Below are positions 7,900-16,205 of a DNA stretch of 64,000 nt, piece after piece (the first letter of the stretch is position 1; every line of letters begins with the position of its first letter). The stretch lies in assembly GCA_038235385.1 (NCBI GenBank), contig JBBSTY010000001.1, forward strand, positions 88,272 through 152,271, given 5' to 3'. Position numbers and translations under genes: made by a program. Under the pieces are notes generated by a model. The model was not told the DNA's origin, searched no databases, and was given only the letters and a program-made list of their open reading frames with translations. The DNA comes from JBBSTY01 sp038235385 (GTDB lineage Bacteria; Actinomycetota; Acidimicrobiia; Acidimicrobiales; Acidimicrobilacustridaceae).

Positions 7900-9453
7900 C
7901 TACTGGTACTGGTCGATCAACGGCGCCGCTTCGGCCTGGTTCAGGTCGAGCACAGCGGCACCTCCCGACGTGGTGCGCGGCGTGACCGGCAGGGTGTCCG
8001 ACGTCGGTTCGAAACCGCCACGGAACTGCCACCCCAGACGGAGCGCATCGAGGAAGTTCATGGCGTCGTCGAGCTTGAGGCCGATCGCCATGGCGTCGGA
8101 GATCCTGGAGATCTCGAGCGGGTTCTTGGTGGAGCTGACCCGGGTGAGCAGCGACGACAGGAACGCCCGCTGCCTCGCCACCCGGCCGAGGTCCGAGAGC
8201 GGGTCCTCGACCCACACGTCGTTCTCCAGCTCCTCGAAGTGCCGCGAGCGCACGTAGGCGAGGGCCTGCGTGCCATCGAGGTGTTGCACGCCGGCTTCGT
8301 CGACCACCAGGCCCGAAGCCGTGTCCCGTGACGGGAACTCGAAGGTGACGTCGATGCCTCCCACCGCATCGACCAGCTGACCGAAGCTGACGAAGTTGAT
8401 CTCGACGTAGTGGTGCACCGGGATGCCCAGGTTCTGGACCGCGAGGATCAGGTTGGCCGGACCGGCGTTGTAGGTGGAGTTGATCCGCCCGAGCTGACCG
8501 GTCGCAGGATCGGTGACCCAGAGGTCGCGTGGGATCGAGAGGAGCGACTGCTCCGAACCGTCGACTCGCAGCACCATGATCGAGTCGGTGCGGGCGCCGG
8601 TCGCTCCCCCGCCGCCGATGAAGGCCTCGGCGTTGGGGTCGCCCGGGTTGATGCCCTCCCGGGAGTCGGTTCCGACGACGAGGAAGTTCGTGGCCGAGCC
8701 CGTGACCGGCGAGAGCACCGACGCCACCGGGACCCGTGGGATCTGGGAGAACTTCATCCACCCGAACGTGAACATCCCGGCGATCAGCAGCAGCGGGACG
8801 AGCACGCATGCCAGCAGGATCGTGCGTCCGCGTCGACGGCGGCGCGCTCGCGGCGGTGCTGACACCCGCCGGGCGGCTTGTCGCGGTTGTTGGTACGGCG
8901 CCGGGGCGTACGGCGCCGGTGGAGCGGCAGGCGGGCGAGCGGCTGGCGCGACGACTGGTCGCGGTCCTGGTGCGCGTGCCGCGGCGGATGGCGGTGGGGC
9001 GGGAGCGGATCCGCCATCGATCACGACGTGGCGCTTGGCGGTGCCGGCGCCGACGACGCCCTGGCCCCACCGGCTCGCGTCGTCGACCGATGGCGCACGC
9101 GGGGCGACCATGGTGGGATCGACCACCGGTGGGGATGGCGGCGGTGCCGCGATGCCGGCCACCTGGCGCGCCGGTGCGGGCGGCTGCGGTGCAGGAGGTG
9201 GAGGTGGAGCAGATGCAGGGCTCGCCGGAGCAGGAGGCGGCGCAGGAGGCGAAGGCGGCGCAGGTGGCGCAGGTGGGTTCGAACGGGGCTCGGGGGCTCC
9301 TCGCCCCCCTGACACCTGGCTGGAGCGCACGAACCCGCCGGCCCGGTGGTCCCAGACGAGCGGATCGTCGTTCATCGAGGGCAGCTGCTGGAGCCGGTCC
9401 CACACATCGGACGCGTCGCCGGGTGGGCGCGGCGGTTCGCCGGAGGCACTCAT
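7900..9453 (-). CDS. LytR-CpsA-Psr (LCP) family cell-wall ligase with proline-rich N-terminus
   Basis: From Met at 9453 the protein has 517 residues. About 200 N-terminal residues are Pro/Ala-rich and probably disordered in the cytoplasm. A basic stretch and one transmembrane helix (about 210-235) follow, then an extracellular LCP domain. The LCP hallmarks are present: GTDSREG, RTDSIMVLR, SIPRDLWV, RINSTYNAG and YVRSRH, which carry the Arg/Asp residues that bind the polyprenyl pyrophosphate. LCP enzymes transfer lipid-linked glycans onto peptidoglycan or arabinogalactan. A GTG at 9546 with AGGA upstream would add 31 residues, but that stretch uses rare codons (CTA, TCA), so 9453 is preferred. 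Confidence 0.88.
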   Translation of the reverse strand: MSASGEPPRPPGDASDVWDRLQQLPSMNDDPLVWDHRAGGFVRSSQVSGGRGAPEPRSNPPAPPAPPSPPAPPPAPASPASAPPPPPAPQPPAPARQVAGIAAPPPSPPVVDPTMVAPRAPSVDDASRWGQGVVGAGTAKRHVVIDGGSAPAPPPSAAARAPGPRPVVAPAARPPAAPPAPYAPAPYQQPRQAARRVSAPPRARRRRRGRTILLACVLVPLLLIAGMFTFGWMKFSQIPRVPVASVLSPVTGSATNFLVVGTDSREGINPGDPNAEAFIGGGGATGARTDSIMVLRVDGSEQSLLSIPRDLWVTDPATGQLGRINSTYNAGPANLILAVQNLGIPVHHYVEINFVSFGQLVDAVGGIDVTFEFPSRDTASGLVVDEAGVQHLDGTQALAYVRSRHFEELENDVWVEDPLSDLGRVARQRAFLSSLLTRVSSTKNPLEISRISDAMAIGLKLDDAMNFLDALRLGWQFRGGFEPTSDTLPVTPRTTSGGAAVLDLNQAEAAPLIDQYQ

Positions 9454-9653
9454 CGTCGGGACCGGCGGGGGGACGACCTGGGGGACGGGAGCACGGCGAT
9501 CATCGTGGGCCGATGATAGGAGCGGGCTCGGCGGTTGCTGCGGCACACCGGTCCTGACCCACCGATCCGCTTGCGCTTACGCCTCGCCGTCGTCCGTCGC
9601 CTGCGCTCGTGGCGAGCCGGAGCGGGTTGCGTGCGCAGCGCCGTCCGCGTCGC

Positions 9654-9659
9654 CAGACT
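9654..9659 (+). promoter_or_regulatory. Candidate -10 element (CAGACT) before the ASCH-like gene
   Basis: CAGACT ends 6 bases before the GTG at 9666, the same geometry as the stricter TANNNT elements elsewhere in the window; the first base is C. Confidence 0.3.
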
Positions 9660-9665
9660 GGTCGA

Positions 9666-9980
9666 GTGCAGTTCAGCGCAGAGCTCCGTGATCTGGTCGC
9701 GAACGGGACGATCACCCTCTCCTACCGCCTCTGGTCGCGTGCGCAGGTGAAGGTCGGCGGTGTCTATCGCAGCGGGTCGGCGATGATCGACGTCGACGAG
9801 CTCGAGGTCGTCCCGTTCTCGTCGATCACCGACGACGACCTGGTACGGACCGGCGAGACCGATCTCGAGTCCCTCCGCGCTCGTGCGGCGCACGCCGGAC
9901 CGATCGACGACGACACGCTCGTGTTCCGCGTCGAGTTCCACGTCGTCGGATCACCGGGCGAGACGCGCTCGAGGTCGTGA
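9666..9980 (+). CDS. ASCH-domain-like protein
   Basis: From GTG 9666 this encodes 104 residues. It opens with QFSAELRDLVANGTITLSYR, then WSRAQVKVGGVYR and an acidic beta segment (MIDVDELEVVPFSSIT), and ends with LVFRVEFHVVG. This order (helix, Leu-x-Tyr/Phe-Arg, Trp-x2-Ala-x-Val, D-x-V-x-P) matches small ASCH/PUA-like proteins thought to bind RNA or modified nucleotides. The prediction is by pattern only. There is no Shine-Dalgarno sequence, consistent with a leaderless start. The octamer repeat (10021-10068) begins 40 bases downstream. Confidence 0.65.
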   Translation: MQFSAELRDLVANGTITLSYRLWSRAQVKVGGVYRSGSAMIDVDELEVVPFSSITDDDLVRTGETDLESLRARAAHAGPIDDDTLVFRVEFHVVGSPGETRSRS

Positions 9981-10020
9981 GCGGCGCGAGGCAACGCCTG
10001 CCCGCGCGACACCAGCCTGT

Positions 10021-10068
10021 CCTGTTCGCCTGTTCGCCTGTTCGCCTGTTCGCCTGTTCGCCTGCTCG
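10021..10068. repeat. Octamer tandem repeat (CCTGTTCG, 6 units)
   Basis: Five perfect copies and one single-base variant of CCTGTTCG run without a gap. It lies between the ASCH-like gene and the DUF222-HNH gene. The 8 bp period is not a multiple of three and I see no gene across it. Confidence 0.9.
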
Positions 10069-10167
10069 GAGGCAATCGGCTGATTGCTCGAACCACGACC
10101 TCGATGCTCCACGCCGTGCCCTGGATTCCATCAGAACCTTCTTCGCGACCGCGTCACACCCCCTGGG

Positions 10168-10173
10168 CACGAT
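10168..10173 (+). promoter_or_regulatory. Candidate -10 element (CACGAT) before the DUF222-HNH gene
   Basis: CACGAT ends 6 bases before the GTG at 10180. It supports that start over the ATG at 10189, but lacks the initial T. Confidence 0.3.
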
Positions 10174-10179
10174 GGGGTG

Positions 10180-11892
10180 GTGAGTCGGATGCAGGAGCTG
10201 ATCGTCGAGGTGGAGCGGTTGGTGGCCGAGGACCCCGCCGCGTCGGGTGATGATGAGCTGTGTGCCGATGTGCTCGATGCCGAGCGGCTCGGTGATCTGG
10301 TGGCCGTGGTCCAGTCCCGGCGGTTGGTGGAGCTCGAGGTGCGCAAGGCCACCGATGTGCGCTGGGGCATGTCGACGGGTCAGTGGCTGGCGCATCGAGC
10401 CCGCCTGCCTGTCGGGGTCACGCGGCGTCGGGTACGGGTGGCGCGGAGGTTGGGGTCGGGGTTCGCGGAAGTGGACGCGGCGTGGGCCGATGGCCGGTTG
10501 AACGCAGAGCACGTGCGGGTGTTGCACGACGCCGCGAACGTGCGCATCGCCGATGAGATCGCGGCGCGGTTGTCGGAGCTCATCGGGTACGCGTCGTCGA
10601 TGTCGTTCGCGCACTGGCGGATGTTGGTCCGAAACCTGGTGTGTCTGTTGGATCAGGACGGGGCGTTCGACCCGAACGACGAGCGCGAACGCAACCGGGC
10701 CAGCTTCCGTGACAACCCCGAGGGTGACGGGTCGCTGGTGGTGTCGTTCGACCGGGCCACGTACGCGTCGATCAGGCACCTCGTCGAGGCCCGCGCCGAC
10801 CGTCTGTTCCGGGCCGAGCAGCGCGAGCGGGTGTCGACGCCGGATCTGCGGGTGTCGTCGCGGGCCACGCTGTTGGCCATGGCGTTGGTCGAGCTCGTGC
10901 GTGAGGGCGCCGCGTCCGATCCGTGTTCGACGTCTGGCCCGGTCACCGAGGCCACCATCGTGTTCACCGAGGACGCCGAGCCGAGCGGCGACACCGTCGA
11001 TGACACCGACCGTGCCCCGGTCGCCGACCGTGACCCTGTTGGTTCCGACGACGAGACCTCCGCCGGGCCGACGACCACGGTCGCGCCCGACGCCGCCCGG
11101 GAGGTGCCGTCTCGACCGGGCGCTGCTCGCCGCGACGAACGACCCGCCCACACGGGTGACGGTCCGCATCCCGATCGTTGCCGGACCCCCTCGGCGTCGC
11201 AGCCGGATCGATCGGTGTGGCGGGCCTGGACCCTCGACGGACTCCTCCTCCCCGCCGATCCCGCACTCGCGGCGATGATCTGTGACGCCCAGGTCCGAGG
11301 CCTGGTCATCGACGGCGAAGGACGCCCGCTGCGGATGGGCCGGTCGGTTCGCTACGCCACCGCCGCCCAACGCGCCGCGCTCGGCGTCCGCGACGGCGGC
11401 TGCGTGTTCCCCGGCTGCGACTCGCCACCGTCGTGGTGCGACGCCCACCACGTCGTTCCGGTCGAGCGGTTCGGCACGACCGACATCGAGGTCCTCGCCC
11501 TGCTGTGCCGGCGCCACCACCGCATCACGCACCGCACGGGCTGGACCATGCACGCCACCGACGACCAGTGGTTCTGGTGGCGGACCCCCTCGGGCGACAC
11601 CCTGTGGTCCCAACGCCACGGCCGCCAACGCGCCGGACCCCCACCACCGGGCCCGGCCGCCTCCGAAACAACGGACGCGAGACCGATTCGACGAACCGGC
11701 ACGTGTGGCCGTACCCACGTCACGGGACCCGACCGCACGATCTGGCTCGATGCCGACCCACCGCCCCGACACCGGATCAGCTGGCCCAACCGCAACGACC
11801 CCGCCGCCATCGGCTGGCGCCGTCACGCCACCGACGAGCTCACCGGTCTCATCCGCACCGAGATGGAGCAATCCCGCCGCACCGAGTCGTGA
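10180..11892 (+). CDS. DUF222 and HNH endonuclease domain protein
   Basis: This 570-residue protein has an N-terminal helical DUF222 region (about residues 1-260, with VQSRRLVELEVRKATD and DGRLNAEHVRVLHDA). A Pro/Thr/Asp-rich linker (about 265-345) follows. The C-terminal HNH nuclease domain has CVFPGCDSPPSWCDAHHVVP and LLCRRHHRITH, where the Cys pairs bind zinc and the His/Asn residues the catalytic metal. Such genes occur in multiple copies in actinobacteria and often lie near repeats; their role is unsettled (mobile-element-like or defence). The upstream octamer array fits that pattern. The start is GTG 10180, with ATG 10189 as alternative. Confidence 0.88.
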   Translation: MSRMQELIVEVERLVAEDPAASGDDELCADVLDAERLGDLVAVVQSRRLVELEVRKATDVRWGMSTGQWLAHRARLPVGVTRRRVRVARRLGSGFAEVDAAWADGRLNAEHVRVLHDAANVRIADEIAARLSELIGYASSMSFAHWRMLVRNLVCLLDQDGAFDPNDERERNRASFRDNPEGDGSLVVSFDRATYASIRHLVEARADRLFRAEQRERVSTPDLRVSSRATLLAMALVELVREGAASDPCSTSGPVTEATIVFTEDAEPSGDTVDDTDRAPVADRDPVGSDDETSAGPTTTVAPDAAREVPSRPGAARRDERPAHTGDGPHPDRCRTPSASQPDRSVWRAWTLDGLLLPADPALAAMICDAQVRGLVIDGEGRPLRMGRSVRYATAAQRAALGVRDGGCVFPGCDSPPSWCDAHHVVPVERFGTTDIEVLALLCRRHHRITHRTGWTMHATDDQWFWWRTPSGDTLWSQRHGRQRAGPPPPGPAASETTDARPIRRTGTCGRTHVTGPDRTIWLDADPPPRHRISWPNRNDPAAIGWRRHATDELTGLIRTEMEQSRRTES

Positions 11893-11958
11893 ACCCCAAC
11901 GGCGTGAACCCGGCTGCGTCAACCCGCCGCGGCGTGGCTGTCCGTCGGGTCGGCGGAC

Positions 11959-13566
11959 TCAGACGGTCGGGACGATGATGCTGACCGACATCGGCGGCAT
12001 CGTGTAGTTGAAGGCGTTGACCCCGACCGTGCTGATGTCGGCCTGGCGCACGATGTTGGCCCCACCGGACTGGGTGATCGTGTACACCCGAGCACCGGTG
12101 AAGACCGCCGAGCAGGCCACCGTGATGCCGGCCGTGGTGGCTGTCGCCGACTTGTTGATCGCGGCGATCGTCACCGCCGTGGTGTCGGCGCTCGTGGAGC
12201 TCGCGTACACGGTGGCCTTGGCGACATCGCTCGATGTCGCCGGGATCGACTGGTCGCCGAACGATCCGCCTGCGCCGTCGTAGTTCCGGTAGGCCCGGAA
12301 CGCCGCGTAGGCGTAGCGCTCGTCACCGTTGAGCTCCCACAGGTTCGCCAAGCCGACACCCTCGCGTCCGTAGATGCCGAGCACGTCGGCGGAGGCCACC
12401 GCGCCACTGATGTGGTTGCCGCCGCCGTAGTTCCACTCGGTGAACGCCAGCTCGGTTCCCGGGTAGTTGGCATCGATGCGCTCCCTGGTCCTCGGGATCA
12501 GACGGATCGGCCCGTAGCCGTAGTTGCCGGGGTCGCTGATCCAGCTGCTCTCGGCGTAGGTCGCGTCCCACAGCGAGCGGGGTGCCTGCACCCGGGCGGA
12601 GACGACAGCGGCGCTGGTGTCGTTGCCGGTGATTCGGGTACCGCCGCCCGTCGCCTCGGGGTACCAGTGCAGGTCGAGGTAGTCGACGAGGCGCTTGCCC
12701 GCCGCGGTGTCTGCGGCTTCCATCTGCTGGAGGTAGAAGTCGAGGAAGTTCCGGTTGGCGTTGTCGGGCGCACCCTGCAACCGCTCGAAGCCGTAGAAGC
12801 CGTAGTTGACCGGACCGGCCACCTTCGCGGTTGGCCACACACCCTTGATCGCCGTCGCGTAGTCGACGTTCCGTTGCGCCAGCTCGGCGTAGGTGACTGG
12901 GTTCGGGTGGACCTCGGCGTGGGTCGACCTCCAGAGATCGGGTTCGTTGTCGAGCGAGAAGAGGATCTGGGCGTCGCTCTGGTTGACCTTCAACCAGTTG
13001 ACGAACTCATCCTGGTACACGTAGCCATCCGTGCCATCGGGCGTGGTGGACAACGCCGACCCCTTGGTGGCCCGGTTCTGCTTGAAGCGGGTCTGGAGGT
13101 AGTTCGGTCCGGAGTTGCGCACGTCGCAGCCGCCGTTCTTGTCCGCCGACACGTAGTCGACGATGGGGACGGTGACGAGCACCGCCGCTCCACTCGCCTT
13201 CGCCGCTTGGACGCCGGGCCGAACTGCTTCACCCGGGGTGTTCGACGCCGAGAGGAACTCGTCGTTCTGGAAGCACCAGTCACTCCCGGCGTTCGAGGCG
13301 TTGTTCTCCCAGTTGTACGCCGTCCATCGGTTGCCACCCATCCGCACGATCGACTGGCGGTTGGTCGCGAGATCGCGAGATCCGTTGGTGCCGTAGATGA
13401 ACGGCGAGATCCCGTGACGAGGTGCCGCCGGGGCGGCATCGATCGTGAGGCGGACATCCGCAGCACCGGGATCGCCGGGCGTGAGCCCGCACCCCGACAG
13501 GGCCACGAGCACGACCAGGGCGATGACCGCAGCGGCGAAGCGGCGGCGAGACGTGACCCTGAACAT
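11959..13566 (-). CDS. Glycoside hydrolase family 44 lipoprotein
   Basis: The 535-residue protein has a lipoprotein signal (hydrophobic run ending LSGC, Cys 26) and then a GH44-type catalytic domain. SLDNEPDLW holds the probable acid/base Glu 208, and AFTEWNYGGGNHISGAV the probable nucleophile Glu 377. The early segment FIYGTNGSRD and RMGGNRWTAYNWENN are also family-typical. The C-terminal 90 residues look like the beta-sandwich found after GH44 barrels. GH44 enzymes cleave beta-1,4-glucans such as xyloglucan, carboxymethylcellulose or glucomannan; the protein would act outside the cell, anchored to the membrane. TAGGA precedes the ATG closely. It diverges from a glycosyltransferase gene. Confidence 0.85.
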   Translation of the reverse strand: MFRVTSRRRFAAAVIALVVLVALSGCGLTPGDPGAADVRLTIDAAPAAPRHGISPFIYGTNGSRDLATNRQSIVRMGGNRWTAYNWENNASNAGSDWCFQNDEFLSASNTPGEAVRPGVQAAKASGAAVLVTVPIVDYVSADKNGGCDVRNSGPNYLQTRFKQNRATKGSALSTTPDGTDGYVYQDEFVNWLKVNQSDAQILFSLDNEPDLWRSTHAEVHPNPVTYAELAQRNVDYATAIKGVWPTAKVAGPVNYGFYGFERLQGAPDNANRNFLDFYLQQMEAADTAAGKRLVDYLDLHWYPEATGGGTRITGNDTSAAVVSARVQAPRSLWDATYAESSWISDPGNYGYGPIRLIPRTRERIDANYPGTELAFTEWNYGGGNHISGAVASADVLGIYGREGVGLANLWELNGDERYAYAAFRAYRNYDGAGGSFGDQSIPATSSDVAKATVYASSTSADTTAVTIAAINKSATATTAGITVACSAVFTGARVYTITQSGGANIVRQADISTVGVNAFNYTMPPMSVSIIVPTV

Positions 13567-13714
13567 TCCTACCCCCGGTGACGCACTCGGATGGCCGTGA
13601 CTCGACGTGGCGCCCCGGCCTGTGGAACCAGCAGGATGATCGACGTCGCGGCGGTTCCACTTGAGCGTCGACATCGGGCGTGCGCCGCTGGCCCATCCCC
13701 TCGAACCCGACCGG

Positions 13715-13720
13715 CACGAT
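13715..13720 (+). promoter_or_regulatory. Candidate -10 element (CACGAT) before the first glycosyltransferase
   Basis: CACGAT ends 7 bases before ATG 13728, with no Shine-Dalgarno sequence; it would head the 13.7-19.4 kb gene run. Confidence 0.3.
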
Positions 13721-13727
13721 CTCGACC

Positions 13728-14969
13728 ATGATTCGACGCGTGACCGATGCCATCGCCCAACCGCTGGAGCATCGCTCGCTCTACGCCGCGTTCGATCGCT
13801 ACCCCTCGAGCAAGGGGGCCGCCGTCCACATAGCGGAGTGGGCCGACGAGCTGTTCGACGCGTTCGATGGCGGGATCCTGCACGTGCTCGGCGGCGGTGA
13901 GCTGCCCACCTACCAGCTCGAACCCGCCCAGAGCTCGCGCGGGCCGGTCGAGATCATCCGCTTCGGCGATCAGATCCCGAACCTGATGGATCGGATCGAG
14001 GCCTACCGTCGCCAGCTCGCATCCGTCCTCGCCGCGCACCGGGACACGATCGAGGTGATGCACGTGCGCGACCCGTGGGGAGCGGGCGTCGCGCTCGCCG
14101 ATCCCGCACGGCGACACCGGGTCGTCTTCGAGGTCAACGGTCTTCCCTCAATCGAGCTGCCCTACCGGTACCGACGCCTCGGGGAGGCGACGCTCGCCAA
14201 GTTCGCCGAGCTGGAGCACCGTTGCCTGCGCGATGCCGATCGGATCATCGTCCCGTCGCGGGTGCTCGAGCAACGGGTCGTCCGATCCGGGGCCGATCCC
14301 GGCAAGGTGCATGTGATCCGAAACGGTGCGCGGGTCCTCTCGGTCGAGCCGCCACGTCCCGACGGCGCCCCCGATCGCTACCTCGTCTACGTCGGGGCGC
14401 TCCAGGCCTGGCAGGGCATCGAGACGCTGTTGCGGGCGTTCGCCCGTCTGCGCGACATCGACGAGCTCCGGCTCGTCATCTGCGCATCGACGCCACCGCG
14501 GACGGCCCGGGCGTACCGACGTCTGGCCACCCGACTCGAGATCGACGATCGGGTCGACTGGCACCATCGCCTGCCGCACGAGGAGGTCGCCGGCTGGCTC
14601 GCACACGCAGAGGCATCGCTCGCGCCCCTGGTCGACTGCTCACGCAACGTCGACCAGGGGTGCTGCCCCCTCAAGATCCTCGAGTCGATGGCGGCGGGAA
14701 CGCCCGTGATCGCATCGGATCTCGCCGTGGTGCGCGAGCTGGTCAGCGACGGTGAGCACGGCCGCCTCGTTCCCGCCGATCGGCCCGCCGACCTGGCGCG
14801 AGCGGTCCGCATCGTCCTCGAGTACCCCGATCGCGCCGCGGAGATGGGTGCAGCAGCGAAGCACCACGTCGCTTCCTCGCTCTCGTGGCCGCACAGCCGC
14901 ACCGCTCTTCGATCGGTCTACGACGAGCTCGCCATCGCGTTCCCGTCATCGCCCGACGACGAGCGCTAG
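13728..14969 (+). CDS. GT-B glycosyltransferase (GT4-like)
   Basis: This 413-residue protein has the two Rossmann halves of a GT-B enzyme. The N-terminal half includes YPSSKGAAVHI (acceptor side) and VMHVRDPWGAGVAL. The C-terminal half has the GT4-type segment LVYVGALQAWQGIETLLRAF, SLAPLVDCS, and the donor-binding block LKILESMAAGTPVIASDL, in which the Glu contacts the sugar nucleotide. It retains the donor sugar's anomeric configuration in this family; donor and acceptor cannot be read from sequence. ATG 13728 is chosen over upstream frame because the conserved fold begins there. It heads a run of six closely packed genes. Confidence 0.85.
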   Translation: MIRRVTDAIAQPLEHRSLYAAFDRYPSSKGAAVHIAEWADELFDAFDGGILHVLGGGELPTYQLEPAQSSRGPVEIIRFGDQIPNLMDRIEAYRRQLASVLAAHRDTIEVMHVRDPWGAGVALADPARRHRVVFEVNGLPSIELPYRYRRLGEATLAKFAELEHRCLRDADRIIVPSRVLEQRVVRSGADPGKVHVIRNGARVLSVEPPRPDGAPDRYLVYVGALQAWQGIETLLRAFARLRDIDELRLVICASTPPRTARAYRRLATRLEIDDRVDWHHRLPHEEVAGWLAHAEASLAPLVDCSRNVDQGCCPLKILESMAAGTPVIASDLAVVRELVSDGEHGRLVPADRPADLARAVRIVLEYPDRAAEMGAAAKHHVASSLSWPHSRTALRSVYDELAIAFPSSPDDER

Positions 14970-14972
14970 CGT
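14967..14972 (+). promoter_or_regulatory. Candidate -10 element (TAGCGT) overlapping the upstream stop codon
   Basis: TAGCGT contains the TAG stop of the glycosyltransferase gene and ends 7 bases before ATG 14980, suggesting an internal leaderless start within the run. Confidence 0.45.
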
Positions 14973-14979
14973 TCGCTCC

Positions 14980-15759
14980 ATGTTCGGGCGGAAGGAGAAG
15001 GCAGCGATGGCCGCGCTGCCGGCCCAGCACCGGGCCCTCGCCGCCGACCATGCGCTCGCGGTGGCCCAGACCCCCGCCCAGTGGGACGAGCTGTTCGCCA
15101 GCCTGGCGCACCACGACCAGCTGGTCCGACGCCACGAGATCCCGCGTCGCACCACCGAGATCCTTCTGCCGCTCGTGCGGGTGCTGAGCCAGGACGTCGA
15201 ACCCGATGCCGTCATCGGTGTCACCACCGACCTCCGGGGCCCCGACGTGGCCGGCAAGCTGCATCCCGGCCGCTCGTTGGCCCCGGTCCCACCCGTCACC
15301 AGGATCGACGAGACGGTCTCGTGGGATCCGTGGTTGGTGGTGAGCGCAGATCTGCGCAACGGCGCACATCTCGATCTCACGGTCGTCGACGTGGGTCGCA
15401 TCCAGAAGCTGCGGAAGCGATCGGCGAGCGGCAAGACCAAGTTCAAGACCAAGCGCAAGAGCAGCCAGCGCATCACGGCGACGCTGCGAACCGCCAAGCA
15501 CGCCGTGGTCGTTCCCCCAGCGCCGTCGGCCGCGACGTCCTGGCTGCGGGTGAGCTCCCGGGAGAAGGGCGACCGCCACCTCGTCGTCGCCAAGGCCACG
15601 TTCCCGGTCGCGGCCGACCAGCCGGCGGGCTGGCAGCTGCACATGATCATGGTGACCTTGGCCGAGCTGTTCCGCTGGGTGCCGGAGCCAGATGCAGATG
15701 CAGATGCAGGTGCCGATGCGGTGTCGGGCTCCGGCCCGAGCGTGGGTGGTCCGGAGTGA
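14980..15759 (+). CDS. Hypothetical protein, glycosyltransferase-cluster unknown 1
   Basis: This 259-residue protein is not recognised. It starts with basic residues (MFGRKEKAAMAALP), then an alpha-helical region with QWDELFASLAHHDQLVRRHE. A mixed alpha/beta body follows, with PWLVVSADLRNGAHLDLTVVD and a lysine-rich stretch near residues 145-165 (ASGKTKFKTKRKSS). The last visible element is a repetitive Asp-Ala tail (about residues 238-247) encoded by a six-base repeat. It has no signal peptide or clear transmembrane helix and no Cys cluster. Its stop overlaps the GTG of the next gene (GTGA), so it is coupled to the zinc-ribbon protein and likely works with it. Confidence 0.65.
   Translation: MFGRKEKAAMAALPAQHRALAADHALAVAQTPAQWDELFASLAHHDQLVRRHEIPRRTTEILLPLVRVLSQDVEPDAVIGVTTDLRGPDVAGKLHPGRSLAPVPPVTRIDETVSWDPWLVVSADLRNGAHLDLTVVDVGRIQKLRKRSASGKTKFKTKRKSSQRITATLRTAKHAVVVPPAPSAATSWLRVSSREKGDRHLVVAKATFPVAADQPAGWQLHMIMVTLAELFRWVPEPDADADAGADAVSGSGPSVGGPE
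15691..15720 (+). repeat. Hexamer tandem repeat (GATGCA-like, 5 units) at a gene 3' end
   Basis: Three perfect and two variant copies of GATGCA encode an Asp-Ala/Gly-Ala tail near the C-terminus of the preceding gene. Confidence 0.75.
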
Positions 15760-16205
15760 GCCCGGCGGGCGGTGGCCGTGGCGCGGTGCGTGTGTGCGGC
15801 GCCACCACCGGGTTCTTCGTGCTCCAGCGTTGCGAGACCCGGGCTCGAACCGGATGCAGTCGGTGCACCCGATCGGTGTGCGCCCACCACACCCACGCCC
15901 TCCCCGGGGACCCCGCTCCGGTGTGCCCCGAGTGCTACGCCGCCGCACGTGGTTACGTGGGCGACCCCAACGACCCCGCCTGGACGGTCGGCTATCGGCG
16001 CACCTTCTACTGGGAGATCGCCTCCACCAGCGGCGACGACACGTGGTGGCTGCAGTTCGACGAGACCGACCGTGAGGGCTTCGACCAGGACGAGAGCGAC
16101 CCGGGTGAGTGGGTCGAGGGTGAGTGGGTCGAGGGTGAGGGTGCGAACGAGGGTGAAGGGGAGTTCGGCGACGATCTCGACGATGACAGCTTCGTCGACA
16201 GCTGA
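15756..16205 (+). CDS. Hypothetical protein with B-box-like zinc ribbon and acidic tail
   Basis: GTG 15756 overlaps the previous stop. The 149-residue product has a Cys/His cluster (TGCSRCTRSVCAHHTHALPG then VCPECY, about residues 34-63). Its spacing resembles a B-box or rubredoxin-like zinc site. An aromatic segment (YRRTFYWEIASTSGDDTWW) and a strongly acidic C-terminus containing a duplicated EWVEG unit follow. There is no signal peptide or membrane span. I do not recognise the family. It is sandwiched between an unknown protein and a glycosyltransferase and overlaps both, which argues for a shared role, perhaps as an adaptor. Confidence 0.65.
   Translation: MSPAGGGRGAVRVCGATTGFFVLQRCETRARTGCSRCTRSVCAHHTHALPGDPAPVCPECYAAARGYVGDPNDPAWTVGYRRTFYWEIASTSGDDTWWLQFDETDREGFDQDESDPGEWVEGEWVEGEGANEGEGEFGDDLDDDSFVDS
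16104..16133 (+). repeat. 15 bp tandem duplication near a gene 3' end
   Basis: Two perfect copies of GGTGAGTGGGTCGAG, followed by partial copies, encode a repeated Glu-Trp-Val-Glu-Gly unit in the acidic tail. Confidence 0.8.

Noticed and set aside
7187..9403. A single 738-codon frame that would fuse the IMP-cyclohydrolase-like protein to upstream sequence
   Set aside because: The upstream part is the LCP gene read in a wrong frame; the ATG at 7891 with a good Shine-Dalgarno sequence begins the conserved domain.
10021..10068. CRISPR array
   Set aside because: Units are 8 bp with no spacers, and no cas genes are present.
9826..11922. A 698-codon open frame on the minus strand covering the DUF222-HNH gene and the octamer array
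   Set aside because: It is antisense to a gene with clear domains, its translation is low-complexity Arg/Gly/His, and its repeat part comes from the octamer. High GC creates such frames.
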